A DNA stretch of 64,000 bases from the NCBI GenBank assembly GCA_949752735.1, contig OX457037.1, positions 14,602,932-14,666,931 on the forward strand. Reading direction: 5' to 3'. How positions within the stretch are numbered: position 1 is the first letter of the stretch; the number at the start of each line of letters is the position of its first letter. A program made the position numbers and the translations under genes. The notes below the pieces were generated by a model. The model searched no databases. It was not told where the DNA came from and saw only the letters and a program-made list of their open reading frames with translations. Source of the DNA: Lumbricus terrestris. Its lineage: Eukaryota; Annelida; Clitellata; Crassiclitellata; Lumbricidae. Positions 63,206 to 64,000 of this stretch are shown here, one piece after another.

Positions 63206-64000
63206 TTAATTCATGGCTATAGCCACAGAATCATGACACTTTCTTACTACGACAAGTAGGCTACTGAGTGTCCTACATATACAATGTATGTAGATGGCTA
63301 CGTCACTCATGTGGCATGAAAGGGCAATGTGTCGGCACTCAATATTTTTGCTTCACTTTTGGGATCACCTGAACCCTTACAAAGCATGACAAATCCTATA
63401 TTCGCCATTGGAATAAGTTCATCTTCCATGCTGGTATTACACATAACTCGTGTAAGTTTGACCATCACTTTTAATTCATCACTTTTCTGACAAAACTGAC
63501 TGTTCTGCCTAAAAAGTGCTTTCTCTGGCTTGTAAAATTAGTCCTGATGGCTGACACAGGTCGGTATTTCTCATTCGAGTTCCCATGTGACTTTTTGAAC
63601 ATTTGACTTAATAATTTACATACCGGTGCCGTAGTTGTTACATTACACGGCAGACAAACAGAACAAACAGAACTTGGATGACTTCCCCCAAAGTAAAATA
63701 AACCTACTTTTCTTCTAAAAATGCGTTTCTTCCCACTTCACGCAAAACTCCTGCAAGACAATACTATTCAATGTATTCATACCTTTTAAAAGACATACAT
63801 TCCGGTAGGCCAGTGAGTAGCCAATTATATCAGAAATCTAATTCTGAGAAGATCAGGTAGTCTCGTCCTTTGCTTGATCATGCAACCCCACAATGGGGTG
63901 AAACTCAACTTCTTATCTCTGAGTGGCAGAAATATGCAGTAGAGAAAGTGGACTTTGACCATCAGTCCACTTCGAGGTCCTGTGTCCGTCTGCAGCTGTC
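63206..64000. other. No gene or repeat recognised
   Basis: AT-rich DNA without supportable ORFs, CUB exons of gene 1 or known repeats on either strand. Confidence 0.5.

Overview
This is an AT-rich animal nuclear window. It has spliced genes with phase-1 introns, CUB-domain exons, several families of SINEs, LINEs and DNA transposons, and long AAT, TATG and AG microsatellites. No prokaryotic, organellar or viral genes were seen. A marine invertebrate is the best guess (secreted CUB proteins, R4/Dong-like, L2-like and Tc1/mariner/hAT/piggyBac elements), but the phylum cannot be fixed from this sequence.

The cellular genes are three paralogs in one tandem family, all on the minus strand. (1) At the right, only the last exon of gene 1 is visible (58146-58013). 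(2) Gene 2 is complete. It has a 5' exon near 50.7-50.54 kb, a signal-peptide exon at 49.64 kb, six CUB domains each split over two exons, two short linker exons and a C-terminal exon of 12-residue repeats ending at 28924. The 16 coding exons join in frame to 808 codons, and every domain boundary is phase 1 while every intra-CUB intron is phase 0. (3) Gene 3 starts with a 5' exon near 16.1 kb, a signal-peptide exon at 10.25 kb and one CUB half-exon at 2794-2613, then runs off the left edge. Copies of the upstream/5'-exon block lie at 16.1-16.4, 50.5-50.96 and 56.85-57.2 kb, with a partial one near 25.0 kb. There are more promoter blocks than visible genes.

Most of the rest is mobile DNA, often nested. 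From left to right: R4/R2-like LINE debris (0.2-1.3 kb); two elements with long inverted repeats, one inside the other (3.05-6.35 kb); a mariner-like fold-back holding a hAT element that itself holds a MITE (6.78-10.0 kb); a Tc1-like fold-back (10.4-11.5 kb); an RTE-like LINE 3' end (14.06-14.96 kb); a hAT-type element split by a nearly full-length APE-type LINE (18.98-23.04 kb); an L2-like RT (27.5-28.45 kb, minus); three R4/Dong-like 3' ends set in AAT microsatellites (40-42.4 kb); a minus-strand RT fragment (45.0-46.2 kb); a second Tc1-like fold-back containing a MULE-like element containing a piggyBac-like element (51.2-54.0 kb); very long TATG arrays (58.3-60.1 kb); and an L2-like 3' end (62.5-63.2 kb). 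Five copies of a tRNA-type SINE and pieces of a second SINE family are scattered through the right half.

The most unusual signal is at base level. The palindrome TAGGCCTA occurs about forty times by eye in 64 kb, where roughly one is expected. In seven places where a paralogous copy can be compared, the copy without it has just TA. The scar is therefore a GGCC insertion with a TA duplication. This is the form expected of a Tc1/mariner excision footprint from an element ending GG...CC. A resident mariner-like element (6776-10001) has GGG...CCC ends flanked by TA.
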